Source: Monocercomonoides exilis
Lineage: Eukaryota > Preaxostyla > Oxymonadida > Polymastigidae
Direction of reading: 5' to 3'
DNA length: 64,000 nt
Assembly (NCBI GenBank): GCA_001643675.2
Contig: LSRY02000009.1
Location: 1,373,501 to 1,437,500 of the forward strand
Made by a program: the position numbers and the translations under genes. Shown here piece by piece: positions 33,362 through 43,625 of this stretch. The notes under the pieces were generated by a model. That model was not told where the DNA came from and ran no database searches. It saw only the letters and a program-made list of their open reading frames with translations. The number at the start of each line of letters is the position of its first letter. Positions within the stretch are counted from its first letter, which is position 1.

Positions 33362-34732
33362 TTAATTGGGAGATGATGAGACCATCATCAGCACATCTAT
33401 TGTGATCGTCCTTTGCTTTTCCTCTGTTTCCTTCCTTGTTTGTTCCCTTGTTCTGATTATAAACTCTTTTCCCTGTGCTGACGTATCTCTATTTCCTTCG
33501 GTGAGCTTTTCAATTCTTGTGGGCTTCATCGGCTGCTCTTCCTTTCTTCTTTGTTCTGAACTCTCTCGTTGACAAACGGAGCTATTGGCTTGTGAACTTG
33601 CGGCTTTCTCATTTCCGTTTCTCTTCTTTGTTTCGGATCTTCTGCATATGGCTGTGCTATTTGCATCCTCTCTATCCGCTCTTTCTTCTTGATCGTTTGT
33701 TGCAGAGGCAATGACACGGGCCATTGATGATGCAAGATTTGATCGAGAATAATGTTTGACCAACGTATTTGTTTGTGGGGACAATTGTGCAAACTTTGCC
33801 ACTTGTTCTGGGGGAATTCCTGCCATCGTCAGTGCTGAAAGGCTTGCTGCTTTGATCGAGTTTGGTGTGAATCTCTTGGGCACTCCTGCAACATATATTG
33901 CTTCCTTTGCAAGCTTCCGAATTCCTTCGACAGCCAACGGGTGGAAGTTCTCTATGTTCAAAAGTGACTTGTTTGCGTGTTTATTTTTCTCTTGAACTCT
34001 CTTCCTCAATTCCTGGATGGCTGATGCAGGACATATCAAACTCAGTTCTGGCAAGAATGGATCAGCATTCTCCATATTTGTGCTTGAGATCTTCAACTTT
34101 GTGTCCAAATACATACCTTCCTCCTCGAACCTGCTTTCAAACATATTGATCCTCTCAAGCTCCGTGAATCTGCAAGCAGAAAACAACACAGTTTGGACGA
34201 TAACCTTCATGGTAAGCTGTTTGAAACTTAATCCTTCATTTGGTTCCAGTCCAGAAAAGAACTCAAGCACTATTCGAGGATTCCAAATATCTCCTGTCTT
34301 CTTTTTGCTTGACTCGTCTGTCCTTCGGAATGATCTGAAAAGGGTACGAATGATAGGTATATCTCCAAGGAAAGAAGAGAACACAATGTTGGAGGAAAGC
34401 GATATTGCTGCCCTTGTCAACTGAAGGCAAGTTAATTTCATGCCACCGTTCCTAAGCGATAGAAACACATTTTTACAACATGCGGCCCACTCCTGAATAG
34501 ACTCCGGTATTCTTCCATGTCCACACTCTCTCCATTGTTTTCCAAAATGAGCAAATCCATACAGATACCCTCGCCATGTGCTCCTGGATATGCCTGCTCT
34601 GCACTCTTCTGCTAACGAGAAAGGGATTGATTTTTGTTCCAATGCATCCCTCCACCATTGTTCTCCATCGCGTAAGGTGCATTCAGCCAGATTATCCTCA
34701 ATCGACCTGGTGGAAGACTCGCACCTGTCCAT
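33362..34732 (-). CDS. DIRS 2 tyrosine recombinase, open frame
   Basis: The frame is open from 35236 to 33362. I start at the Met at 34732 (residue 169 of the maximal frame) because upstream it overlaps the RNase H frame and is compositionally its shadow; a start at 34783 is equally possible. Counting from 34732: core-binding region near residues 45-150, ACRFTELERIN (catalytic Arg near 188), TPNSIKAASLSALTMAG (box II near 291) and VKHYSRSN (Tyr near 328). In box II the usual Arg is Lys, whereas DIRS 1 keeps Arg there. A basic tail of over 100 residues follows. It would integrate the circular retroelement DNA. No stops, unlike its neighbours. Confidence 0.8.
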   Translation of the reverse strand: MDRCESSTRSIEDNLAECTLRDGEQWWRDALEQKSIPFSLAEECRAGISRSTWRGYLYGFAHFGKQWRECGHGRIPESIQEWAACCKNVFLSLRNGGMKLTCLQLTRAAISLSSNIVFSSFLGDIPIIRTLFRSFRRTDESSKKKTGDIWNPRIVLEFFSGLEPNEGLSFKQLTMKVIVQTVLFSACRFTELERINMFESRFEEEGMYLDTKLKISSTNMENADPFLPELSLICPASAIQELRKRVQEKNKHANKSLLNIENFHPLAVEGIRKLAKEAIYVAGVPKRFTPNSIKAASLSALTMAGIPPEQVAKFAQLSPQTNTLVKHYSRSNLASSMARVIASATNDQEERADREDANSTAICRRSETKKRNGNEKAASSQANSSVCQRESSEQRRKEEQPMKPTRIEKLTEGNRDTSAQGKEFIIRTREQTRKETEEKQRTITIDVLMMVSSSPN

Positions 34733-36665
34733 TGCATCGATGGACCCTTCCGCAGAACCTCCTTCTGATTCTTCCAAGTCCATTCCAAATGGTGAATGGA
34801 TCTTAACAAGCTCTCCCAATTCTGTCCCTTCCAATTCGGCAGGAGTAAAATCACTTGTGCTTTCTCCTGCCGTGCTTTCTGGATCGTTGGAATCACAAGA
34901 GGGATCGATGGATGAGCTAACACGACTTCGTTCTTCCGGGGAAACATCAGTCCGTCTTCTGCGAGCTGACTCCCTACTCCGCACCATCTTCCCACTTTGC
35001 TGTTGTGTTGCGCTGCAAACGCGTCCAGCGTTGGAGCAATGTTGAGTTTTATCATAATTCTTTCCAATACCTCGTCCCGAACCTCGTAGTCTCCTGCTCT
35101 CTCCAGTCGTGATAACGCATCTGCTCTTGTGTTCAGAACACCTGGAACATGTGATGCTCTCAACTCTATGCCTAGATCTTGTTTCAGTCTCCATAATTTC
35201 CTCAGCACTGGTCGAAGCCTCTTCCCTGCATTCCATCTGTTTATATTGAACACCACTGATGTGTTGTCCGATCTTAGGTGAAGAAAGGACACATGATGTT
35301 CTTGAAGGATTGGAAAGAATTGACTGAGAGCAAGTTAGACTTCCATCAGTTCACTGAAATTAGACTATTGTTTCCTCACTCATTGAGAGGAAATGAATTG
35401 TGTGCATCGAGGAGATGGTCGTTCAGGAGAAGTGATGCTCACCATGCCGTCTCCGATGCATCTGTTGTAAGAGTCGCATCCGGGGAAAATACTGGGATAA
35501 GCCTGCGTCTTGGGCGTGCTCTCAACTTCGATATCCATTGTCGAATCTGCTGAAGGATTGAAGCATTCAACCTCAATTTGCCTTTCCATCCACTTTCCTT
35601 TATTCATTTCTGGAGCATACGATGCACGGAGTACTGCCATAGAGTGGAGTCTGGCTGAACAAACCGGACAGAGTTGAGTTTTCTGGTTATAGAAGCAAGA
35701 TCTTTCGCTTTCACTATTCTCGCTTTCACACAGTAATTTTCCCATCTGCGACACAAGCGAGTCAGTGCTTCTCTTCTGTCTCCTGCAAGCTGAACCTTCA
35801 TCTTCGACGAGTCCCACTCGAAGCCAAGGAGAGAAAGCCTTCTTCTTGGTATCAACTGGCTTTTCTCCTGGTTCACCAAAAGACCTAAATCCTCCAGAAA
35901 CCTGATAATCTCTTTGGCGGCCTGTGCAAAGTTTTCCTTGTTCTCGTGTAACATAAGGAAATCGTCCAAACACGCGATTACCCGAACATCCCATCGTTTC
36001 CTGATTTCTGAAGTCACCTTCCTCATCGCGTGCGTGAAAATTCTCGGAGCGTCTACGAAACAAAACGGCATTCCTTTGAATGTGTGGTCTTTTCCAGAAT
36101 ATCTGAAAGCAAAATACGGTCTTAGGTCTTTTTATTCGGGAAGAAGATAGTGAGCTTGTTGTAAATCCATTGTAACTGCGTAATCTTGTCCTCTCAACAC
36201 ACTCCCCACTGTCTTTTCGTTGTCGCATTTGAAGTGTGTCTTTATCAAGGCTGCGTCCAATCTCCTGCAGTCCAGTATCTGCCTCCATGCTCCCGATTTC
36301 TTTCTGATCAAGAACACGTTGTTTCTGTGCCTCACATCTTCTGGCCTTGTCTCCTCCACAATTTCTGTCTCTATCTGCTCCTTCAATAGATCTGCGAACG
36401 CCTTTCTTTGTTCTTCGTTTGAGTGCACGGCTCCATCTCTGAATGGCATATCCCTTAGCTTCCTTCTCATGTGTTTGCTTTTCCACATCGCTTGCACGCC
36501 CTGTTTGATCAACTTGGCACCATCAATTCTTTCCCAAGCTTCTATGAAAAACTCTGTTCTTCCTCCAATCCTTGTCCTGACTGTGGCTCCTTTCCTCACT
36601 CCATCTTCCCTCTCCATTGTTGACCCCGACTTCGGCTGTAGTGTCTCCAGTTCGTTGTGGCCCAT
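34612..36665 (-). pseudogene. DIRS 2 reverse transcriptase-RNase H, broken
   Basis: RT: RKKSGAWRQILDCRRLD, YAVTMDLQQAHYLLPE-stop, KGMPFCFVDAPRIF and ACLDDFLMLH (catalytic LDD near 35969). RNase H: TTDASETAW-stop, then after a frameshift near 35370 LHLRSDNTSVVFNINRW and ASHVPGVLNTRADALSRL. TAA at 36132-36134, a TGA after MLQK near 35604, further stops around 35460-35380 and the frameshift inactivate it. RNase H ends at 34612, inside the recombinase frame, as is common in DIRS elements with overlapping ORFs. Confidence 0.85.
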
Positions 36666-37210
36666 CCAACTCTCTGCCGCTTTCCTCCTCGTGCAGCCTG
36701 TGAGCGGGGTTTTCTCCGAAAAAACTGTGAGCCCCAGATCTTTCTTGGACCAGTGTAATATCTTCTTGGGAGCTTCTGTGTTGTTGAGTTCATCTCTCCT
36801 TTAGACCATAAGGAAATTGCTGACTTTCTGCTCGTTGACTTCACGTGTGTTGAGGAGCTTGTAGTTAATCTTGTCTCCTTTAAAATCTACTCTTGCCGTT
36901 CGGTCAATTATCCTGTCACATTCTCTGATTTCATTCGCTCCGCCATCCGAAAACCAAATCTTCCTTGTAGCCTGGTTGTTCTCGCCTCCTGTGAAGCCTT
37001 CGCTATAAGGAGCAGCGCATCAGCACCCCTTCGTGCACTTTCCCGATGAGGGTCTGAGTCCGCCAAGCTCAGAAGCTGAGCCTTGAAAGCCTGAAACAAA
37101 CACGGCTCTATCCTATATCCCGCAGAATCCAACGCATCATTAAACCAATTGGCTGATTTTTGGCAGAGGGGAGGCGCTGGCAGCAACACTGGGCTGAGAT
37201 CCTGAAGCAC
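36596..37210 (-). pseudogene. DIRS 2 Gag remnant
   Basis: Minus frames 37210-36908 (QKSANWFNDALDSAGYRIEP, RRGADALLLIAKASQEA) and 36844-36596 resemble the middle and C-terminal parts of the DIRS 1 Gag in position and helix-rich character. The N-terminal basic part is missing with the element's 5' end, and a stop and frame change separate the two pieces. Confidence 0.5.
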
Positions 37211-37933
37211 ATATTTAAATCAACATAAAAGACACATTATGAAACAAAATGTTATAATTGCGGAATGCAAAATTTAAATCAGAATTTTTCAAAAGTTTAT
37301 GGTGAAATAATAGTGTGATGTGAAAAGTGAGGGAACAACATATAGTTTTGGTGAAAGGAGAACATCCTTCAATCAAACTCATCATTCATCCCATATATTT
37401 GTCTTTCATTGAAAAAAAACTTCTGCAGAGAAGGCAAACTCCATAATCACCTTGTGAAAGAATTTAGGTAAAGACATAAACCAGTATGAACTTGTCACAT
37501 TCGCGAAAACCCTCAAACCTTATAAACACAATAAAAATGAAAATATTTTTTTAAGGTCTTCGATCACATTGAACAAAGTTCATCAATAATTGTTATAGGT
37601 TTTCATAAATATTAAAATTAAGATTTTCTCATTGTGCATCAATAATGTCATTTCGAATTTATCAAAATTTTGGAGGCTATTTTCAAGGTAACTTTTCATT
37701 ATTGTGTTCTTCTATTTTCCCAAGGTGGGGCAATAATATTTTTTCATTTAGAGAAAAATACAACAAATTGTTCAAAAATTATGTATTTTCCGAATCATCA
37801 TAAGTCTTTCATTTCCATGCATTTTCAAAAAGAAATAATCAAAAATTGAGTGAAACACTGGAAAATTTTTAGTCAAACGAAATTAAGAAAGAAAAAAATT
37901 TTTTACCAGATGCTCTTAATACCGCAAGGTTTA

Positions 37934-38161
37934 TTTTTTTTATTCACTTCCTTTTGTTTAATTTTCTTAAAAAACAAAAAATTCATATTTCGATCAAATT
38001 TCTGTTCGTACTCACGAAACTTCATTAATATGGAAAGAGAACCTAAAGAATGCTATTATTTCCATTTCATAAAAGTTATGAAAGTGTGAACAGAAAATTG
38101 ATGAAAATATGAAATATTTGTCTTATTTGAAAATTGAACAAAAGGAAGTGAACAAAAAAAA
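37934..38161. mobile_element. 228-bp MITE, copy 1 of family M2
   Basis: Inverted arms contain TTCACTTCCTTTTGTTTAAT on the left and its near reverse complement on the right. Internal blocks (TTCATATTTCGATCAAATTT, AAACTTCATTAATATGGAA) match those of the element at 39372-39613, though the outermost bases differ and no clean target duplication is seen. Confidence 0.62.
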
Positions 38162-39223
38162 TTCTCCGCAAATAATAAAAAAATTGTTGAATAATTATCC
38201 ACGTCATAATTATGTTATGTGATAAAGTAGTTTTACGGAATTCAAATAGTTATTATTATGGTGAGGTAAAAAATGCATTTTTTTGTTTAAAAAAACTTTT
38301 TGGTTTTCAATATTATTTATTTAAGATAATATAGTTTTTTTGTCTGAAAAATGCTTTTCACTCTTTTTCAAAAAAAGTTGTATTCATTTACGAAATAAAA
38401 TTGTTGGTTGATGTTATAATTTAATTTTCCATGCTAAATACAGATTATTAATCAACGTTTCAGAATGATCTTTGGTTATGTCATCTGACTTATCAATCAT
38501 TAAATTTATTTTGGAAATGTCAAATTTGTTTATTCATATTCATGAATCTTCTATTTTGTGCAAAATAAATGAAAAAAATTAACAAAAGAAAACATCTAAT
38601 ATTCAAAAATATATTTCACTATGAATGCACCATCCAATGATTTTCAGAAATGGAAAATAATTAATAAAACTTCAACCAAAATAAAAGAAATAATTTTATA
38701 GGGAGGAAAATACAGACTTTCAAGCATTTTTTGCACGATTAATAAATAAGTTTCGCATATCACAATAGTGAATTTTCAGAGATATTTAAAAAATATCTTT
38801 TGTATTTATTAATCTGCTTGAATAAATTTTGAAATAAATAGAATACGTCTTGCGAAGGCCTTTGCGACAGGCAGACTTTTTAACGAAGTATCTCGACAAA
38901 TAGACAGACAATTAAGTCAGGCTAAATTTTTTTTTTTTTAATTTATAATAAAATTACCAAAAGCTGATTTTTACTATTTTGAAATTTCATTATTATTTTG
39001 TACATTCAAAAATTTATTTTCAAATTATAATAAATATTAAATTACATGAACAAAAATTTTCTAATCTAAATTACTAAATGGGTTATCGACAGATCTTTAT
39101 CGAGATCAGTTGGTCGAAATATCGGTCGAACGACAAAAGTCACTCTGTCAAAAATATTTATCTGTTGAATGGATATTCTTTTTTGAAAATATTTCTTTTT
39201 TTCAGAAACAAACTTTAATAACA

Positions 39224-39228
<5 letters not shown>

Positions 39229-39264
<36 letters not shown>
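39229..39264. repeat. Poly(A) run of 36 bases
   Basis: An uninterrupted A run. No retroposed gene is visible upstream of it. Confidence 0.9.
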
Positions 39265-39266
<2 letters not shown>

Positions 39267-39371
39267 ATCTCGACGCAGGTTTTCTTTTTCGACCTATAAG
39301 TTTCTCTAAAAGTTTCCTTTTTGCAAAGGCATAAGTTTTGTGACTCAAAAAAATTCGAAAAAAGGAATATA

Positions 39372-39613
39372 TGGGTAATTCTTTTTGAAAAGTCGCAAAT
39401 GTTTAATTTTCAAATAAATCAAAAACTTCATATTTGGCTCAAATTTTCGTTGGCATACACTAAACTTCACTAATGTGGAATGTATTTAAGGATGACGCTA
39501 TTTCACACATTCGAAAGAAGATTCATAAGTGGAAACTGAAATTTGAGAAAAATATGAGATTTTTGATTTATTCGAAAACTTAACATTTGTAACTTTTCAA
39601 AAAGAATGACACA
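39372..39613. mobile_element. 242-bp MITE, copy 2 of family M2
   Basis: TA flanks at 39370-39371 and 39614-39615. Ends TGGGTAATTCTTTTTGAA and, inverted, TGTGTCATTCTTTTTGAA; arms of about 90 bp. It lies 23 bp left of the Merlin-like element. Confidence 0.78.
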
Positions 39614-39750
39614 TATTTTTCTTCATTTTTATTCAGGCAAGTGGAGTAGATCCTGGTACCAAATGATCATGTCCCAAAATTTTTTAAAAAATATTCAAAA
39701 TATTCTCCAATTAAGCAACTCAGATGGCTCAACATCAGCAAGTCACGATT

Positions 39751-40861
39751 ATGACTAAAATAAGTATTCCACAATTTCCGAAAATGTTTTCAAACGAAAA
39801 AGAAACATTGGAATGGTTGTTTTCGTCTGGGAAAATGGATTCTTTTAGAAAATGCCCTGATGATGGTTCCAATGTGTTGTATTGAAAGTGGATGATATTC
39901 CTAGTCGATTTATATGTTCATTTTGCAAGAAACTATGGTCCATCCGAAAAAACACAGTTTTTGAAGATTCAAAGTTGAAAATAAATCATTTTATGTTGAT
40001 TCCGTTAAGTTTCTGGCTCCATTAAAAAGTTAATCAAACATCTTTGATGTATGGGATAGATAGGCATACTGTAACATTTTATTATTCAGCAATAAGAAGG
40101 ACATTATCTACCATCTTTCTCCGAAATCAGCAACCAATTGGGGGAATTGGCGAGGTTGTTGAAATTGACGTATCATTTTGGTGCAGAAGAAAATATAATC
40201 CAGGTTTCATGATGATTTTATAAAATTTTTTGTTAATTTTTTTTTCAAATTATTAGAGAAACAAAAAAAGTCGATTTGGCTGTTTGGAGCGATCGAAAGA
40301 AAAAAGACCGATGGAAAACACAGAATGGTTGCTCATTTCGTTTAAAATAGAACAAAAAATATTCTCATTCCACTCATTTGTTCTTTAATAAAACCTGGAA
40401 CAACAATTGTGTCTGATGACTGGAGCTCATACAGAACACTGAACCAATTTAGCTTCATTCATTTGGTTGTGGGTTATTCTAAAGGATTCAAAAATAAAGA
40501 TGGTGAAACAACAAATTTAATAGAAGGAGCTTGGTCACACCTTCGCCGTTCAATGCCGAAAACCGGAGCGCGATACCAAGACTTAGAGGAATGTATTTAG
40601 TCTTCAATATATTTGATACATTATGAAATATCTTTTGATCAACTTATCAGCAATTTTGTTAAATATAGAGAATTAGAATATATTGAAGAATTAGAAAAAC
40701 ACACAAACCAGGAAGAATCAGAAAATGAGACAGTATCAATGGATTTAGATACAGATGAAAGTGCAATAACAATTCAATTCGATTCTCCAAGTGTAAGCGA
40801 GGCATATGGTACTTATACGCCACCTTGCCAAATTAAAGATAAACTTTCGATCACATGTTAA
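39751..40861 (+). pseudogene. ISXO2/Merlin-like transposase 1, broken
   Basis: Order: N-terminal MTKISIPQF; zinc-ribbon remnant FRKCPDDGS ... FICSFCKKLWSIRKNTVF; first catalytic Asp in GEVVEIDVSFWCRRKYNPG (Asp at 40167); a 53-bp intron (40204-40256); SIWLFGAIERK; second Asp in TTIVSDDWSSY (40415); Glu in TNLIEGAWSHLRR (40523); acidic tail to TAA at 40861. All three catalytic residues survive. In-frame stops interrupt LH-KVNQ, HFV-NRTKN and EECI-SSIYL, and a 1-base shift lies in the zinc region. Confidence 0.78.
40204..40256 (+). other. Intron in transposase 1
   Basis: Removing 53 bases (GTTTCATG ... TTATTAG) joins the KYNP and EKQKKSIWLFG segments in frame, phase 1. A GT...AG intron at the same site occurs in transposase 2. 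Confidence 0.65.
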
Positions 40862-41494
40862 AAGCACATTTGAAAAGATTATTCAATCGTTAATTAGTGG
40901 AAAAATCAGATTTTATAGAAAAAATTTTTGATCAACCCATAAAAAATTCAATATATTTGTGCACAAAATTATCGGTTTTTTTATTGATGAGTATATATAT
41001 TATACCAAAAACATTAACGAATGTCAAATATTAAATCATTTGATGGAGGAAAAACATAATTTATTGAAGATTTTTTGCGATAATGGAGAAACCATGCAAT
41101 GGCTTCACGACAATGTGATTAACACTGTCAGAAGATGCCCAATAGCAACATGTCGTTCATTAATGATTTTGATTAGAGGAAGCGAAGGAAAACGGTTATT
41201 TAGATGCCGCAAATACAGAAAAGAAGTCTCTTATAGAACAGGAACTCCGTTTTCAAAATCTAGGCTTTCAATTTCAAATCTTATTCTGACATTTTTCTTC
41301 TTTGAACCATCATCTCAATATTAAACAAACATCATCTCTAACTTCATGCGAAAGACACAGTGTTTCTTATTATTATTGCATTTGCCGGAGAACATGCGCT
41401 CGGATGATAGGAGGAATCTAAACTCCCATAGGAGGTACTGGCCGCATTGTGTAAATTGAGGAAGTTGTTTGGAGAAGGCGAAAATACAAGAGAG

Positions 41495-41548
41495 GTTCTG
41501 ATTCTTTATCTGTTGAAACTTTATTTTTGATTGAACTTTTTTTGTCAG
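41495..41548 (+). other. Intron 1 in transposase 2
   Basis: GTTCTGATTC ... TTTGTCAG, 54 bp, phase 1, at the same point after the RRRKYxxG motif as in transposase 1. Confidence 0.65.
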
Positions 41549-41768
41549 GCTGTGCGAAGTTGCAAATATGGATTTTCTGTGCTCAGGAACGAGGAGGAAA
41601 AGCATTTGTTTTCCTCGTTGCAAACTGATCTGCTTCAGTATTAATTCCGTTAATAAAAAAATATTTATCCAGGAACAGAAATTTACTCTGATCAATGGAA
41701 AGCATGTTTATCTTTGAGTGAGAACGGATTCACACACAAGACTGTCAATCATTCCGAGCATTTTGTAG

Positions 41769-41827
41769 GTTTGAATTTTCTTTTATTATCGTCTTTTTTC
41801 ATGAAATGATATTTTGCACTAATTCAG
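41769..41827 (+). other. Intron 2 in transposase 2
   Basis: GTTTGAATTTTC ... CTAATTCAG, 59 bp. Removal restores HFVDPITGACTN, the expected ISXO2 motif. Transposase 1 has no intron at this point. Confidence 0.65.
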
Positions 41828-42482
41828 ATCCAATCACAGGCGCTTGCACAAATCATATCGAAGCGTTGTGGGCTGCAATTCGAAAGTTCATTTATTCACA
41901 TGGAGTGAGACAAAATAGAATGCAAGAATATATCTATTCCTTTTTGTTTTTCAGAAATCGAAAAGTTGATTTTTCTGTTTTTGTGTCGAATGTTATGAAA
42001 TACAGTGATGAAGAATACAAAGCTCTTGAGGATGAAGCTTTTGGTCCAGAGGAAGAGGAAGAAGAAGCTGGAGCAGAAATGCTTCACGAAGAAGAATCTT
42101 CAGAATCAGAATACGAAATTGAAACAGACACATTGTCAGATGGGGCTGGGGATGGAGCTGATGCATTTGAATGGGAGGCTGATAAATAAATACCGATTTT
42201 TCCACATATCATTCTTCTTAAATTTAAAAAACAACATGCTCTCTTTGATTATTTCTTTGTTTTGTGAAGATTTGTGAGGTGGCTTATAAGTACCATTTGC
42301 CGTAAGCGATGGCGTAAATTCAACCGAATGGACGGAATCAATTGAACAAGTTCCCCGTTCAATCTTTTTTGACATTTCGAATATAAATTAGTGAAAAAAT
42401 AACAAAAACAATAAAAATCATCATATTTTTATTTTTCATAATGGGAAATGATCAAATTGGTACCAGGAACTACTCCACTTGC

Positions 42483-42980
42483 TGATTATCCAACTTTGGG
42501 ATTGTGCCAAATTATTTATTTATGGATATTATAAAAATGGGCGTGATCAAATAGGATGCTAATTGAATCTCCTTTAACCAAATTTATTCGATGTAAGTTG
42601 ATGCTGTTTAGAGTGCACTAACTAAAATTGGAAAGGCTAATGCTTTCAAAATTAGTAATTTATTGCACATTTTACAACAAAACAATATTTTCGCTTTTTG
42701 CTTCAAAAAACAAATAAAATTCACTTTGCCAAAAGATCTTTTAAAACCAACTGAAAATCCAAAAAAAGTATTAAGCACACCTCAAGATACATACCGTTCC
42801 AATGAGCGTGACACTTCCAAAAGCATTCCACCCGTGGTACATAAGCTGAATGATGAACATGAAATGCAATTCGCTTCACAAATCTTCGCAATCAACTCCC
42901 AAAGCCAATCTCTTCCCCTTCAGAAAACATACATCCCTGCTTCATTATCATCACACTTATTCTCACACGCTTTCTCTAAT
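42483..42980. other. Gene-free or weakly coding stretch
   Basis: A plus frame (42663-43064) has protein-like middle residues (DTYRSNERDTSKSIPPV) but no domain. Right of the Merlin-like element, a short stretch around 42540-42560 (GGGCGTGATCAAATAGG) is reminiscent of its terminal repeat. Confidence 0.3.
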
Positions 42981-43625
42981 TCACTCTTCTGCGTGCACAC
43001 TCTGATAATCTTCCTGTATTGTTGGCACTTCATACAGCATCCCCTTCCCCCCTTTCTTCCCTAGCAGCTCTATCAGAATCGAATAGTTTTCAACAAGCTC
43101 CTTCGGCAGACGCGGAAGTAGCTCATTTCTCAATAATTCATTCCTCAACAATTCATTCTTCAGCAACTCATTCTTCAGCAACTCATTTCCCTGTAACTTA
43201 CTGGACATTAACTTATTGTCTATTAACTTATTGTTCGGTAACTTATTGCCAATCGGCTCACCCATCCCTACCTGCTGAACACCAAATGGCGAAAGCGGAG
43301 AAGATGGTGAAGATGTCAGAGATGGTGAAGGAATCGAAGAAGATGAATGATAAGAGGGAGATGAACAGGAAGAGGGAGACGATGATGGAGGCAACATCAA
43401 GCTCGATGGAGGAACACATATAGAATCGCGTCTGTTCGAATGTCTGTATGCACATACATGCTTAATTCTCTCCTCATCAACAACTTCCTTCATTTTCTCT
43501 TTCCCCTCCATACTCAACTCAAACTCAATATAGTCCTCCTTCTTTTCCTTCTCTTCATCCTCTTTCCATTCACTCTTCCTATTCACTCTTCCCTCCTCTC
43601 TCCTCTCCACAATCCTCAAATCCAT
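42981..43625 (-). CDS. Hypothetical protein with short Asn-Glu-Leu-Leu repeats
   Basis: An open minus frame of 214 codons. N-terminal third acidic/basic (EWKEDEEKEKKEDYIEFE), a Ser/Pro-rich middle, then 5-residue repeats of the form N[EK]L[LIMP]x (around NELLKNELLKNELLRNELL), and a C-terminal ELVENYSILIELLGKKGG ... EDYQSVHAEE. The repeats reflect a 15-bp DNA repeat. No domain is recognised; the start and any upstream exons are uncertain. Confidence 0.4.
   Translation of the reverse strand: MDLRIVERREEGRVNRKSEWKEDEEKEKKEDYIEFELSMEGKEKMKEVVDEERIKHVCAYRHSNRRDSICVPPSSLMLPPSSSPSSCSSPSYHSSSSIPSPSLTSSPSSPLSPFGVQQVGMGEPIGNKLPNNKLIDNKLMSSKLQGNELLKNELLKNELLRNELLRNELLPRLPKELVENYSILIELLGKKGGKGMLYEVPTIQEDYQSVHAEE
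43130..43255. repeat. Imperfect 15-bp tandem repeat
   Basis: Units based on AACTCATTCTTCAGC and AACTTATTGNNNNNT repeat about eight times, encoding the NELLx/NKLxx pentapeptides on the minus strand. Confidence 0.75.

Larger units (their letters stand above)
32973..37213 (-). mobile_element. DIRS-type retrotransposon, element 2, 5' truncated
   Basis: Transcribed leftward: Gag remnant (37210-36596), RT-RNase H (36665-34612), tyrosine recombinase (34732-33362), internal complementary region (33256-33360) and right terminal repeat (about 32973-33030). The left terminal repeat that should lie right of 37213 is absent, although its sequence is preserved inside the internal complementary region, so the 5' end has been lost. 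Sequence differs strongly from DIRS 1, so two lineages are present. Confidence 0.82.
37214..39371. other. Intergenic, very A+T-rich
   Basis: No gene seen. It contains the MITE at 37934-38161 and a homopolymer A run (39229-39264). Short Lys/Phe-rich frames are chance. Confidence 0.45.
40959..42189 (+). pseudogene. ISXO2/Merlin-like transposase 2, broken
   Basis: Order: RRCPIATCRSLMIL ... FRCRKYRKEVS (zinc ribbon; the last Cys is Tyr); GGTGRIV-stop-IEEVVWRRRKYKRG, where the family reads EIDES so the first catalytic Asp is lost; 54-bp intron (41495-41548); LQIWIFCAQERGG; VAN-stop-SASVLIPLI; frameshift; TEIYSDQWKACLSLSENG (second Asp); intron (41769-41827); DPITGACTNHIEALWAAIRK (Glu at 41860); acidic tail (GPEEEEEEAGAEM) to TAA at 42187-42189. 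Clearly paralogous to transposase 1 but diverged through most of its length. Confidence 0.75.
39637..42482 (+). mobile_element. Merlin/ISXO2-like DNA transposon with two transposase relics
   Basis: Inverted ends of about 40 bp match at nearly all positions: left starts GCAAGTGGAGTAGATCCTGG at 39637, right (reverse complement from 42482) starts GCAAGTGGAGTAGTTCCTGG. Between them lie two divergent ISXO2-like transposases in the same orientation (39751-40861 and 40959-42189). Merlin elements normally encode one transposase and leave 8-9 bp duplications; none is evident here. The element could be a true two-gene form or the product of recombination between two adjacent copies. Both genes are inactive. 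Confidence 0.78.

Noticed and set aside
34733-35236. N-terminal 168 residues of the maximal DIRS 2 recombinase frame
   Set aside because: They overlap the RNase H frame with its clear motifs and have Arg/Ser-rich shadow composition, so the start was placed at 34732.
35380-36486. 368-codon minus frame
   Set aside because: It overlaps the DIRS 2 RT-RNase H, whose motifs lie in another frame, so it is a shadow frame.
39628-42491. 8-9 bp target duplication of the Merlin-like element
   Set aside because: The bases outside the two ends (TTTATTCA and TGATTATC) do not match, so none is claimed.
42981-43300. CRISPR-like array
   Set aside because: The 15-bp units are contiguous without spacers and encode protein repeats; the genome is eukaryotic.
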